A stretch of DNA of 23,374 nucleotides from a virus, in the IMG/VR virus record IMGVR_UViG_3300036819_000346, positions 1 through 23,374 of that record. One strand, given 5' to 3'. Under the pieces are notes generated by a model, which saw only the letters and a program-made list of their open reading frames with translations, ran no database searches and was not told the origin of the DNA. The position numbers and the translations under genes are program-made. Position 1 is the stretch's first letter; each line of letters starts with the position of its first letter. Shown piece after piece: positions 15,376 to 22,654 of this stretch.

Positions 15376-15822
15376 TCACCAGCTTCGCGCCGCCATCTGG
15401 CACCCGGCGCCGCTCGAATAAATCCGGATGCGTCCGGTATGCGGCATCCCCGCCATGCTGAGCGAGCCGCCCTGGCCGCCATTCGCTGCCGCACCGGCCA
15501 GCACCACCACAGTCGGCGCCAACCCACCGGCCGCGTCGTCGAACACGACCGACAGGCCCGCCGTGCACTGCGCCTGGATGAAATACCCCAGTCGCGGCAC
15601 AGCCGGCGCCGGCATCGTCGCAAGCAGTGTCAGTCCGCTCAACGAGGGCGCGTTGGCACTGTAGTCAGTGCCGTTCTTCCCCGGCTCGGTCATCGCCTCG
15701 CTGGCGCCAAGCTGGCGATAAGCCGGCACCTCAACCGCCTGTGCCTGTGCCTGTGCGCGAACCGGCACGGCGAGCACCGCCAATAAAAAAGCCGCCCGAA
15801 GGCGGCGCGTGTCCATTTTCAT
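15376..15822 (-). CDS. Small secreted beta-rich protein in the head module
   Basis: The 148-aa protein begins KMDTRRLRAAFLLAVLAVPVRAQAQAQA, a signal peptide with likely cleavage at ARAQA near residues 23-28. The mature part (LGYFIQAQCTAGLSVVFDDAAGG, LAPTVVVLAG, TGRIRIYSSGAGCQ) looks like a compact beta sandwich with two Cys residues. Small beta proteins of similar style occur in phage head modules, where decoration is one role, but those lack signal peptides. The ATG at 15822 has GAGGAG 8 nt upstream. A terminator-like hairpin lies in codons 3-13. It is followed at 14 bases by the 615-aa beta-helix gene, so the two may work together. Confidence 0.7.
   Translation of the reverse strand: MKMDTRRLRAAFLLAVLAVPVRAQAQAQAVEVPAYRQLGASEAMTEPGKNGTDYSANAPSLSGLTLLATMPAPAVPRLGYFIQAQCTAGLSVVFDDAAGGLAPTVVVLAGAAANGGQGGSLSMAGMPHTGRIRIYSSGAGCQMAARSW
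15785..15806 (-). terminator. Terminator-like hairpin inside the start of the 148-aa gene
   Basis: On the minus strand GCCGCC-TTCG-GGCGGC is a perfect 6-bp stem with a TTCG tetraloop, followed by TTTTTTATT. It lies 14 nt after the ATG of the 148-aa secreted protein, where it encodes part of the signal peptide. A translating ribosome would melt it, so termination might depend on translation. Confidence 0.6.
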
Positions 15823-15878
15823 TACGCAGACTCCTCGAAATCTCCTTGGCCGGACGTGTCCTTGGGAAGGCGGAGTTT

Positions 15879-17201
15879 TCAAGACGCAGAACCCGCGGGT
15901 GGCGCGCTGCGGTCGAACATCCGCACCACATTACCGCCGGCAACCGGGCCGAAACCAAGAATGTTGCGCGCCTCGTTGACCGTATAAATTCCGTCGCGCA
16001 CATAAAGATCGAGCATGCGCGCCTGCTCGCCCGGATCGGCCGGACGCTGGTCGATCCAGGCAAATTCGAGATCGCTGTGCCCCATGCGGTCCTGGATGAC
16101 GTGGTCGACCAGCCGCTTCACCCAGCCCATCAGCGGCGCCATGCCCTCGGCAATCGCCGCGTCCTGCGTGGTTTCGGCGGTGGCGCGGTTGACCTGGCGG
16201 GTGAACGCGGTCGCCGGCAGCGAAAACGCATAGCAGACGATGCGTGCCAGCCACTCGTCGAACTCATCCTTGTACGGCGCCTCCTTGAACGGCTGATAAC
16301 GCGTGCCGCTCGGCCCCCAGACGAGCCGCGAGCGCGCCCCGGTATTGCCGGCGAGCACACTGTCGAACCATTCCTGAAACTGCCGGATCTGTTCGGCGCT
16401 CCAGCCGTCCGGCGCATTCAAAAGGCCGGCCGGCACATTGCCTTCGGTAAAATGCTGCAGCTGCATCGACTGCCGGCGCAGCGCAATGTTGACCGTCATC
16501 ACGATCTGCTCGACCGGGCCAAACCCGTAGGCTTTGTGCGCCCGTACATTGCGCGGCAGATAAAGCAGCTCATCGCCGGTCAGCAACTTCCACGGGCGGC
16601 CGTGAATGACCTGTTCGAAGGCCGGCGCCGGTGGCCGCGGCCGCCGCCCGGTCTCATCGAACAGCACCTTGATTGTCGCGCCATCGACGACGTCGAGGCC
16701 GATAATATCCCCGCCGCGATTGCGCCGCATCTCCAGTGCCGGCGCATCCAGCACCAGCAAATCCTCGACGACCTCACGCAGCCAGCCGGCAAACGGCCGC
16801 TCGCCATCCGGCCGCCGCCAGAAACCGGCCAGCCCGGCAGCGCGCACCTTGGCGTCGCCTGCGATCGGATCGAGCGCGCGCGGCTTGATCGTCCAGTCGA
16901 GCTTTTCGAGTTGGTCCTTGCGCGTCTCGATCGCCAGCCGCGTGATGTCGTGCGCGTCGGCAAGCGCCCGCAACTCCGCAAACGAAATCGGCTCGTAGGC
17001 CCGCGGCGTGTAGATCGTGTTGACACCGACCGGGAAATCCCAAAGCCGCAACCGCTCCGGCTCCGGCGGCGCCAGCGGATACCCCGGCGAGAAAATCCCC
17101 TGGCCGGGCTGAAACACCCTGCCGAACCGGGCTTCGAGGCCTTGCTGGCCCCAGCTATAAGAAGCCGTAAGCGGCGTGCGCGGCATATTGGCGGGCGGCA
17201 T
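15879..17201 (-). CDS. Portal protein
   Basis: The 440-aa protein matches phage portal proteins. Recognisable parts are ITRLAIETRKDQLEKLDWTIKPR (about 85-107), FAGWLREVVEDLLVLDAPALEMRRNRGG, YLPRNVRAHKAYGFGPVEQIVMTVNIALRR, LNAPDGWSAEQIRQFQEWFDSVL, the PFKEAPYKDEFDEWLARIVCYAFSLP region and a C-terminal LYVRDGIYTVNEARNILGF. It forms the dodecameric DNA channel. The ATG overlaps the stop of the upstream 860-aa gene by one base (TGATG); an alternative start five codons in (MPRTPLTA) is possible. Length is normal. Confidence 0.93.
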   Translation of the reverse strand: MPPANMPRTPLTASYSWGQQGLEARFGRVFQPGQGIFSPGYPLAPPEPERLRLWDFPVGVNTIYTPRAYEPISFAELRALADAHDITRLAIETRKDQLEKLDWTIKPRALDPIAGDAKVRAAGLAGFWRRPDGERPFAGWLREVVEDLLVLDAPALEMRRNRGGDIIGLDVVDGATIKVLFDETGRRPRPPAPAFEQVIHGRPWKLLTGDELLYLPRNVRAHKAYGFGPVEQIVMTVNIALRRQSMQLQHFTEGNVPAGLLNAPDGWSAEQIRQFQEWFDSVLAGNTGARSRLVWGPSGTRYQPFKEAPYKDEFDEWLARIVCYAFSLPATAFTRQVNRATAETTQDAAIAEGMAPLMGWVKRLVDHVIQDRMGHSDLEFAWIDQRPADPGEQARMLDLYVRDGIYTVNEARNILGFGPVAGGNVVRMFDRSAPPAGSAS

Positions 17202-19783
17202 CAGAAAGTGCTCCAGGCAGCGCGTTTCCAGGTATTGGGTGCGGTGCAGGCGTAGAGGTAGTTCGAGTCGAGCTGTACCTCGCCGGTCTGACAGACGGCG
17301 GAACTTGATGCAGGTGTGCCGGCGGCCGGGAACATGCCATTGGCCGATGCAGTGGCCGGCGTCGTCGACATCACCCGAAAGTTCGAGCCGTCAAACTCCA
17401 GCCGCACCAGTTCGTAATTGCCGCCATACATCGTCAGTGCCGACTGGGCGCCGCGGGTGCCGGGCAGCAAAATCGTTCCACCGCTACTGCCGTTGACCTG
17501 CACGGTCAGCGTTTTGTTGTTGTCCGAGGCAAAGCTCATCGCCCAGCCCGCCGTAATCGCGGTGGTGGACGGCAGCGTCACCGTCAAGCTCGATGTCGGC
17601 GCGTTGAAGTTGGAGATCGCCGTGCCGCAATCCGTCACCCCGGCCGCATAAGTGCTGACCGACGGAAAGCTCCATTTCTCGGTGCAGGTGCCGCCGCGCA
17701 GCCCGATGGCGGCGGCACTTGCCGGGGTTATTTGCGACACTCGAAAATTCGACCCGTCGAATTGCAGTACCGCCGTTTCGTAATCGCCGGCGGCGAGTTG
17801 CAGCGACGTGACACTGGCGCCGCTGCCGGGATAGAGGATCTTGCCGCCGGACGTATCATTGACCTGCACCGAGGCGAGCTTGCTGTTTTCGTTGGCGATC
17901 GCCAGGGTCCAGCCGGTGTTGATCGCTGTCGTCGAGGGCAGCGTCACGGTCAGGTAACCGAGCGGACTGTTAGAGGCGGAGATCGCGGTGCCGTTATCCG
18001 CGGTTGCGGTGCTGTAGGCGCTGACCGCCGGAAAGCGCCAGCGCGACACTCCGCCGATCCCGGCCATGCCGAGCTGTTGCGCCGTCCCCGGCGTCACCTG
18101 CTCGACGCGGAAATTGCCGCCGCCGTCATATTGCAATGTCACATATTCAAAGGAATTGCCTGCCAGCGACAGCGATGTCTGTGTTACGGCATTGGCCTGG
18201 GGATAGAGAATGTGCCCGCCGTCGGTGCCGTTGACCTGCACCGTCATCGCCTTGCCGTTATCAGTGGCAAATCCCATCGACCATCCCGACGGCAAACCGG
18301 TCGTCGGCGGCAATGTCACACTCAACCCGCTCGTCGTATTAAAACTCGATACGACATTGCCGTTGTCGCTGAGCGCCGCGGCGTAGCCGCCGCTCGTCGG
18401 ATAGAGCCAATTTCCCGGCCAGTCGCGGCTCTGCATGCCATTCGCCGCTAATGTCCCGCGCGTCGCAGTGACGATCCGGTAGTTGTTGCCGTCCGATTCT
18501 AGCTGTAGGTATTCGTAATTATTGGGACCGAGCGTGAGCGAACTCACGGTCTTGCCGCCCGACAGAATCTGCCCCGATGCCGGGGTGATGCTGAGGCCTT
18601 TGCCGTTATCGGTTGCAAAACCCATCGACCATCCCGCCCCCACTGTGGACGGTGCCGGCAGGGTCACGGCCAGTGCCGCGCCGGTCGCGTTAAACGACGA
18701 CAGCACAATCTTGTCGTCGATCGGCGCTGCGGTATAGGTGGCGGCCGCCGGGAACTGCCAGCGCCCCCAATTTCCGCCGCCGATGACCTCGATACCGGTC
18801 GATTGCGGCCCGCGATTGACGACATTGCCGGCATAAGTCGGGTTGATCAGCACGTTGTGGCTGCTCGCCGTCGCGTTGACCGCCGTAGTGCATGCGAAAT
18901 AGGGCGACACAAAACTGTTCATGCCATCATGGACATCGGTGATGCCGAGACAGGTCGGCGCATTTTCCAGATCGAACGCGAAGATCGTGTTGGCATAGTT
19001 AAAGCCCTGCTCCAGCAACAACCCGGTGCCACCCGTGCCGAGCGCCGATCCGGCCCCGGAAATGCGCGAAAACTCGGTCTGTTCCAGTGCCAGCCCCGCC
19101 GCGCCGCCCGCCGCATCGGCAATCGCGAAAATATCGGAGTCGAGGACGTAATTGAGCTGCAACCCGCCGCTCGCCGCCGCCGTCGAGGCGTTGTTGACGA
19201 CCAGATGATCGATCTTGGCCGAGTTGTGCGCGTCGGAAAAATCCGTCTTGCCGATCACCACGGCATAAGCCGGCGTATCGGCATTGACGAACAACGTACC
19301 TTCTTCCTTGAAATAAAAGCAGTTGGTCGGGCTGCCGCTGGTGCCGCCCGAACATTGCACCTGCAATACCGGGCCGCTGGCAATCGTGCGCCCGTCGAGC
19401 GTCGCGCCCTCCGAAACCAGCCGGAACCCGGCGCTCGCCTGCCCGGCATAATCGATCGATAATTTCGACGTTACTTTATAAGTACCGGCCGGCAGATGAA
19501 CCGGCCAGCCATGCGTCACGGCATTGTTGATCGTCGCCTGAATCGCGCTGGTGTCATCATGGCTGCCGTCGCCGACCGCGCCGTTGCACTTGACATCAAT
19601 CCACGGCTGCCCCGAGCACATTTGCACGTTGCCGTTCAGCATTGCGGTGCCGGTCGTGCTGAGCGTCGAGAAATTGCCTGGCGACTGTGCCAGCGCCGGC
19701 GACGCCGTCAGCAGGCCGCCGCCGATCATGGCAATTACCGCCGGTGCGCCGCGGTCGAAGACCCTTTTGCCAAACCGTGTCAT
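17201..19783 (-). CDS. Secreted beta-helix protein with four tandem beta domains
   Basis: The 860-aa protein (from ATG; a TTG one codon upstream at 19786 is also possible and better spaced from AGGAG) starts with a signal peptide ending in TASPALA-QS near residue 33. Residues about 60-110 read DVKCNGAVGDGSHDDTSAIQ, LPAGTYKV, the typical start of pectate-lyase-like beta-helices of phage tailspikes. The helix extends to about 335. Four domains of 117-123 residues follow (starting near 342, 459, 582 and 704), each with YxxxxxDNG, LxVTLP, GWxMxFAxDN, and DGxNFRV motifs. The end, PASSSAVCQTGEVQLDSNYL, is a known phage fibre tail. It lies between terminase and portal genes with one-base overlaps on both sides, so it is firmly part of the operon. 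A virion spike, a secreted enzyme, or a lysogen surface protein are all possible. Confidence 0.8.
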   Translation of the reverse strand: MTRFGKRVFDRGAPAVIAMIGGGLLTASPALAQSPGNFSTLSTTGTAMLNGNVQMCSGQPWIDVKCNGAVGDGSHDDTSAIQATINNAVTHGWPVHLPAGTYKVTSKLSIDYAGQASAGFRLVSEGATLDGRTIASGPVLQVQCSGGTSGSPTNCFYFKEEGTLFVNADTPAYAVVIGKTDFSDAHNSAKIDHLVVNNASTAAASGGLQLNYVLDSDIFAIADAAGGAAGLALEQTEFSRISGAGSALGTGGTGLLLEQGFNYANTIFAFDLENAPTCLGITDVHDGMNSFVSPYFACTTAVNATASSHNVLINPTYAGNVVNRGPQSTGIEVIGGGNWGRWQFPAAATYTAAPIDDKIVLSSFNATGAALAVTLPAPSTVGAGWSMGFATDNGKGLSITPASGQILSGGKTVSSLTLGPNNYEYLQLESDGNNYRIVTATRGTLAANGMQSRDWPGNWLYPTSGGYAAALSDNGNVVSSFNTTSGLSVTLPPTTGLPSGWSMGFATDNGKAMTVQVNGTDGGHILYPQANAVTQTSLSLAGNSFEYVTLQYDGGGNFRVEQVTPGTAQQLGMAGIGGVSRWRFPAVSAYSTATADNGTAISASNSPLGYLTVTLPSTTAINTGWTLAIANENSKLASVQVNDTSGGKILYPGSGASVTSLQLAAGDYETAVLQFDGSNFRVSQITPASAAAIGLRGGTCTEKWSFPSVSTYAAGVTDCGTAISNFNAPTSSLTVTLPSTTAITAGWAMSFASDNNKTLTVQVNGSSGGTILLPGTRGAQSALTMYGGNYELVRLEFDGSNFRVMSTTPATASANGMFPAAGTPASSSAVCQTGEVQLDSNYLYACTAPNTWKRAAWSTF
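17327..18760 (-). repeat. Four tandem ~120-codon repeats within the beta-helix gene
   Basis: Approximate units are 18410-18760, 18041-18409, 17675-18040 and 17327-17674. Each encodes a domain beginning with Trp and a WxFP-like motif (WQFP, WLYP, WRFP, WSFP) and ending with a TPA/TPG-type motif followed by a short link. The first unit is the most divergent (SITPASGQILSG instead of the VQVNxxxGGxIL pattern of the others). This suggests duplication of a carbohydrate-binding-like or spacer domain. Confidence 0.75.
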
Positions 19784-21120
19784 CAACCCTCGCTCTCCTG
19801 TGCGGCAAGCCGCCGATAGGCTTCGAAAATCGCGTCACCGGCGCGCGGTTCGACCAGCAACTCGGTCAGGGCCCACACCAGGGCGTCGACCCGGTCCGGC
19901 GAGTAGCCCGCCGTCGCGCGGTCGAAATCGCTGGTGAATGAGCACATCTGGTCTTCGAGCTGCGGGAATGTGCCGAGATGATGGACTCGCCCTTGTTCGT
20001 AAAGCGCCGCCACCGGCTCGGCCCGCGCAACCTTGCCGCGCGACGCCCGGACGGCGCCGAACGACACCGCCGGATCGACCATGCGCAACGTCGCCTCGAC
20101 CATCTCACCGCCGTTGTTGATTTCGGCGACGACGCGGTCGGCGGCATGCGCGGCACAGGCGGCAATCGCGACGCGCGCCCATTCCGCCGGGGCATAGCGC
20201 CCCGACGCGTCGGCCAGGATATAGCCGTGCCCGTCACCGTCACGCCCGGCGACCACGATGCCGGTTTCGTCCGCCTCGGCACTGGACGCCGCGGCAGGGT
20301 CAATCGCCACCACCACGCGCGACAGATGCGGCGTCGCATTACGGCGCGCCGCCTCGATCATGCCGCGCTGCCACAGCGCGCCCGGCATATCGTCGAGAAT
20401 TTCGCCGTCGAGTTCCTGACGCCCGAGCCGCGTCCCTTCATAGCGCCGCACGATCTGGTCGAGAAAAACGGGTGCCAGGTTGCTGCGGTTTTCGGCAGTA
20501 CGGCCGCGCGTCGCGGCCACTTTCGGGTCGGCGAGCAGCAGGCGGATCAGCTTGGTCGGCCGCGGCGTCGTGGTCACTACGGCGCGCGGATCAGTGCCGA
20601 GCCGCAGCCCGAACATCAGCATGTCCCACGCCTCGGGATAGCGCCACGCCGCCAGCTCGTCGCACCACGCAAGATCATGCTGTGGCCCGCGCAGCCTTTC
20701 AGGCTCGTCGGCGCTGAACAGTGTCGCGACAGCACCGTTCGCCCAGGTCAGCCGTCGTTTCGACGGCTCGTAAAGCGGCCGGTCCCAGGGCGGCGCGATC
20801 GCCAGCAGGCCACTTTCGCCTTCAACCATCACGTCGCGGGCATCGGCCGCCGTCGGCGCCACCAGCGCCACTCGCCGCGCCGTACGTGCGGCAACACGGC
20901 CACGCACAAACTCGGCGCCGGTGCGCGTCTTGCCAAAGCCGCGCCCCGCCAGCAGCAGCCAGATGCGCCAGTCGCCGTTTGGCGGCAGTTGTGCCTCGCG
21001 TGCCCGGTAGGCCCAATCATATTTGATCTGTTCGGCCTGCTTCGGGCTTAGCGAGCGGATCAGCTCATTTCTCAGCGGTTCCGGCAGCAAGGCGAGCGAG
21101 CTCGCGCGCAAGGAATTCAC
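19783..21120 (-). CDS. terL: Terminase large subunit
   Basis: This 445-aa protein is the packaging motor and nuclease. Walker A is GRGFGKT (59-65), Walker B is DLAWCDE (149-155), and the coupling motif is VVTTTPRPTK (181-190). The nuclease half has VVVAIDPAA (Asp274), VVAEINNGG (Glu333) and SPDRVDALVWAL (Asp409/Asp412), the usual acidic set. It belongs with the GTA/HK97-like headful-type large subunits, although the packaging mode cannot be read from the sequence with confidence. It starts with GTG, has AAGGAG 9 nt upstream, and overlaps the small subunit gene by 56 bases. Confidence 0.95.
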   Translation of the reverse strand: MNSLRASSLALLPEPLRNELIRSLSPKQAEQIKYDWAYRAREAQLPPNGDWRIWLLLAGRGFGKTRTGAEFVRGRVAARTARRVALVAPTAADARDVMVEGESGLLAIAPPWDRPLYEPSKRRLTWANGAVATLFSADEPERLRGPQHDLAWCDELAAWRYPEAWDMLMFGLRLGTDPRAVVTTTPRPTKLIRLLLADPKVAATRGRTAENRSNLAPVFLDQIVRRYEGTRLGRQELDGEILDDMPGALWQRGMIEAARRNATPHLSRVVVAIDPAAASSAEADETGIVVAGRDGDGHGYILADASGRYAPAEWARVAIAACAAHAADRVVAEINNGGEMVEATLRMVDPAVSFGAVRASRGKVARAEPVAALYEQGRVHHLGTFPQLEDQMCSFTSDFDRATAGYSPDRVDALVWALTELLVEPRAGDAIFEAYRRLAAQESEG

Positions 21121-21538
21121 GCGGATCTTCTCCTTCCTCTACCGGGGTTTCGGCATCCGGCCGGCGCGACGCCGCCGGGAACATGCCGAGATGCCGTGCA
21201 ATCGCATCAAGCGCCGCTTTCTTGTCGTACAGTTTGACCCGGGAATGCCCGGGATCGCTGCCGGGAACGATCTCGGAGATCGCCGCGGCATCTTCCGAAC
21301 TCAGCTCGGCTGCCGCCTTGATCCGGAACCCGTCCGGACCCCATTCGATGATGTGCCGCAAATCGGCAAACGCGATATGCGCGTATTCCAGCAATACCCG
21401 CTCTGGCGTGATGCCGAGCCGGGCGGCGCGCGCCGCAACCTCCTCGATATCACCACTGCCGGCCGTTTCCGGCGCCACCTTTCGCGGTTTGGTTCCCGGC
21501 CGTTTGGCGGTGCCGCGCCGTGGAGTACGAGGTGCCAC
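21065..21538 (-). CDS. terS: Terminase small subunit (Terminase_2-like)
   Basis: The 157-aa protein has a basic N-terminus, then GITPERVLLEYAHIAFADLRHIIEW and a closing motif HSRVKLYDKKAALDAIARHLGMF, both typical of Terminase_2 small subunits, which recognise phage DNA and load it on the large subunit. The usual N-terminal helix-turn-helix found in some relatives is short or absent. It starts with GTG at 21538 with no good ribosome binding site; no ATG is available in frame upstream. A candidate promoter lies at 21601-21629. Confidence 0.85.
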   Translation of the reverse strand: MAPRTPRRGTAKRPGTKPRKVAPETAGSGDIEEVAARAARLGITPERVLLEYAHIAFADLRHIIEWGPDGFRIKAAAELSSEDAAAISEIVPGSDPGHSRVKLYDKKAALDAIARHLGMFPAASRRPDAETPVEEGEDPREFLARELARLAAGTAEK

Positions 21539-21600
21539 CAGGGATGCCCGCCGAATTTGCCGTCGGGCACCGCCGCGCCCAGATCATTCAGTGTGAAGAA

Positions 21601-21629
21601 TGTCTATCAGTTCGATCCGGATTTGTCAA
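21601..21629 (-). promoter_or_regulatory. Candidate late promoter before the small terminase gene
   Basis: On the minus strand a perfect TTGACA (21629-21624) is followed after 17 nt by TAGACA (21606-21601). The -35 is consensus and the -10 weak, so an activator may be needed. The site is about 63 nt before the terS start and directly beside a copy of the probable repressor operator. Confidence 0.5.
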
Positions 21630-21635
21630 CATATA

Positions 21636-21653
21636 ATTGCTATTTTGATAATA
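21636..21653. promoter_or_regulatory. Candidate repressor operator at the late promoter
   Basis: ATTGCTATTTTGATAAT (21636-21652) matches 15 of 17 positions in the reverse complement of the divergent switch, where the same sequence reads ATTGCTATTATCATAAT. It sits just upstream of the -35 of the late promoter and overlaps the last codon and stop of the DUF6456-like gene. Confidence 0.55.
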
Positions 21654-22203
21654 CCCGTGCGCCTGCTAAATGCGCTTCAAGCGCCCCCAGAGCCGCGATG
21701 AGTATCCCCGACGCCGCCTCCTGACTGACCCGCCGACCGCTCCAGCCTTGCCCCAGCGCCCATTCCTTGACCGAACATTCCCAACCAACGACGTGCCACA
21801 GGCACGAGCCCGCTGGCGAAGCAATGCCGCCGACTGCCTGGATCGCCCGCCATACCGCGTTGCGCGCCGCCTCGATGCGCAACCCCGGCCCGTCGCGGTC
21901 GGGCCGCACACCGCGTTCCCCGAGGCGCAGGGTCGAAAGGTCAACCGCTCGCAGCGGGTCGAGCTGGGCTACCGCGAACCGGGCCCGAAAATCCTCCCCC
22001 GCCGCGCGCATGCCGGCGGTAATCGAGCCGCGCCGCTCCATCATCGCCAGTGTGTCGACCGCCCGATACGGCCGCGCCGGCTGCCCGGCTGCATCGGCAA
22101 TCGTTTGCGGCAGGCGTTCAATCAGGCCGTGCTGCTGGCGTTCTTCCGTCGGCCAGTCTTCGTTCGGCATATCAAAGGCCCCACGCGTGCGTCGGCCAGC
22201 CAT
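21640..22203 (-). CDS. DUF6456-like protein, possible transcription regulator
   Basis: The 187-aa protein carries, from about residue 50 on, a domain like DUF6456: YRAVDTLAMMERRGSITAGM, AGEDFRARFAVAQLDPLRAVDL, then RNAVWRAIQAVGGIASPAGSCLWHVVGWECSVKEWA and GQGWSGRRVSQEAASGILIAALGAL. In cellular proteins this domain accompanies helix-turn-helix regions. The C-terminal helices here look able to bind DNA. GGAGGT lies directly before the ATG at 22203. Placed right before the terminase promoter, it may act like a late-gene activator (as RinA or ArpU do in other phages), but this is inference. Confidence 0.75.
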   Translation of the reverse strand: MAGRRTRGAFDMPNEDWPTEERQQHGLIERLPQTIADAAGQPARPYRAVDTLAMMERRGSITAGMRAAGEDFRARFAVAQLDPLRAVDLSTLRLGERGVRPDRDGPGLRIEAARNAVWRAIQAVGGIASPAGSCLWHVVGWECSVKEWALGQGWSGRRVSQEAASGILIAALGALEAHLAGARVLSK

Positions 22204-22234
22204 TCTTACCTCCAGAGAATAAAACGTGAACAAC

Positions 22235-22570
22235 TCAGTCGTGCGAAAAATTTCGCTCGATGCGTCCGAGTCGGCGCAGCAGCGTCTTTGGGGGGTCCCG
22301 CGTGACTCGCCCTTGCTTGCCGCCGACCGCCGTTGCAAGAGCTTCGATTTCCCGTAACTTTCGGTGCTCACTGTGGCTGCCGGGCGCGATATGACACGCG
22401 ACGTGATGTTCGGGGCAATATGCTGAACCCGGCAGGCACGGCATTCCACAAAACCTGACCGCGGCTGCAGGCCCCGCCGCTCCCGGTCTAGGCTCGATAA
22501 GGAAAGCACAACAATCGTCACCGCCCCTGGGGCCTCCCGCCATTACCATTGCATTCTGTTCCGCCCGCAT
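22235..22570 (-). CDS. Small GcrA-like cysteine/histidine protein
   Basis: This 111-aa protein contains DDCCAFL, then RFCGMPCLPGSAYCPEHHVACH (broken here as residues 39-60), which resembles the C-terminal Cys motif of GcrA-type regulators, where a CG...PG..YC..H pattern binds metal or stabilises the fold. A basic helix (about 67-78) and a C-terminal Arg-rich helix follow. No DNA-binding GcrA N-terminus is present. It is the first gene on the minus side of the divergent switch; GGGAGGT lies 6 nt before its ATG. Its function is not established; regulation of host or phage transcription is a guess. Confidence 0.65.
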   Translation of the reverse strand: MRAEQNAMVMAGGPRGGDDCCAFLIEPRPGAAGPAAAVRFCGMPCLPGSAYCPEHHVACHIAPGSHSEHRKLREIEALATAVGGKQGRVTRDPPKTLLRRLGRIERNFSHD

Positions 22571-22600
22571 ACGCCGACCTCCCTTGCCAAAGGCGTCGGC

Positions 22601-22629
22601 GAGATATATTATGATAATAGCAATGTCAA
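22601..22629 (-). promoter_or_regulatory. Candidate lytic promoter of the divergent switch
   Basis: On the minus strand a perfect TTGACA (22629-22624) is followed after 17 nt by TATCTC or after 15 nt by TATATC. It would drive the GcrA-like and DUF6456-like genes, and its spacer is filled by operator-like sequence. Confidence 0.55.
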
Positions 22630-22638
22630 TATCGCAAT
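22607..22638. promoter_or_regulatory. Tandem operator sites between the divergent genes
   Basis: On the minus strand two 14-bp sequences abut: ATTGCGATATTGAC (22638-22625) and ATTGCTATTATCAT (22624-22611). The third copy at 21636-21649 matches them at 11 and 12 of 14 positions. A perfect palindrome TATTATGATAATA (22607-22619) overlaps. Binding here would block the lytic promoter and cover the area just before the repressor promoter. Confidence 0.6.
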
Positions 22639-22643
22639 ATAAT
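22638..22643 (+). promoter_or_regulatory. -10 element of the repressor gene
   Basis: A perfect TATAAT lies 11 nt before the repressor ATG. No -35 consensus is visible, as for promoters that need activation by their own repressor. Transcription from it would begin about 5 nt before the ATG, giving an essentially leaderless message; no ribosome binding site is present. Confidence 0.55.
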
Positions 22644-22654
22644 CACGGCGAACG

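Noticed and set aside
15627-17255. 542-codon open frame on the plus strand opposite the portal gene
   Set aside because: It is a shadow of the portal gene, with composition typical of antisense frames and no ribosome binding site.
21632-21637. TATAAT on the plus strand near the operator at 21636
   Set aside because: No matching -35 lies upstream and no plus-strand gene follows; AT-rich operator DNA explains it.
22204-22521. N-terminal extension of the DUF6456-like protein
   Set aside because: It overlaps the GcrA-like gene in another frame, while a strong GGAGGT precedes the ATG at 22203.
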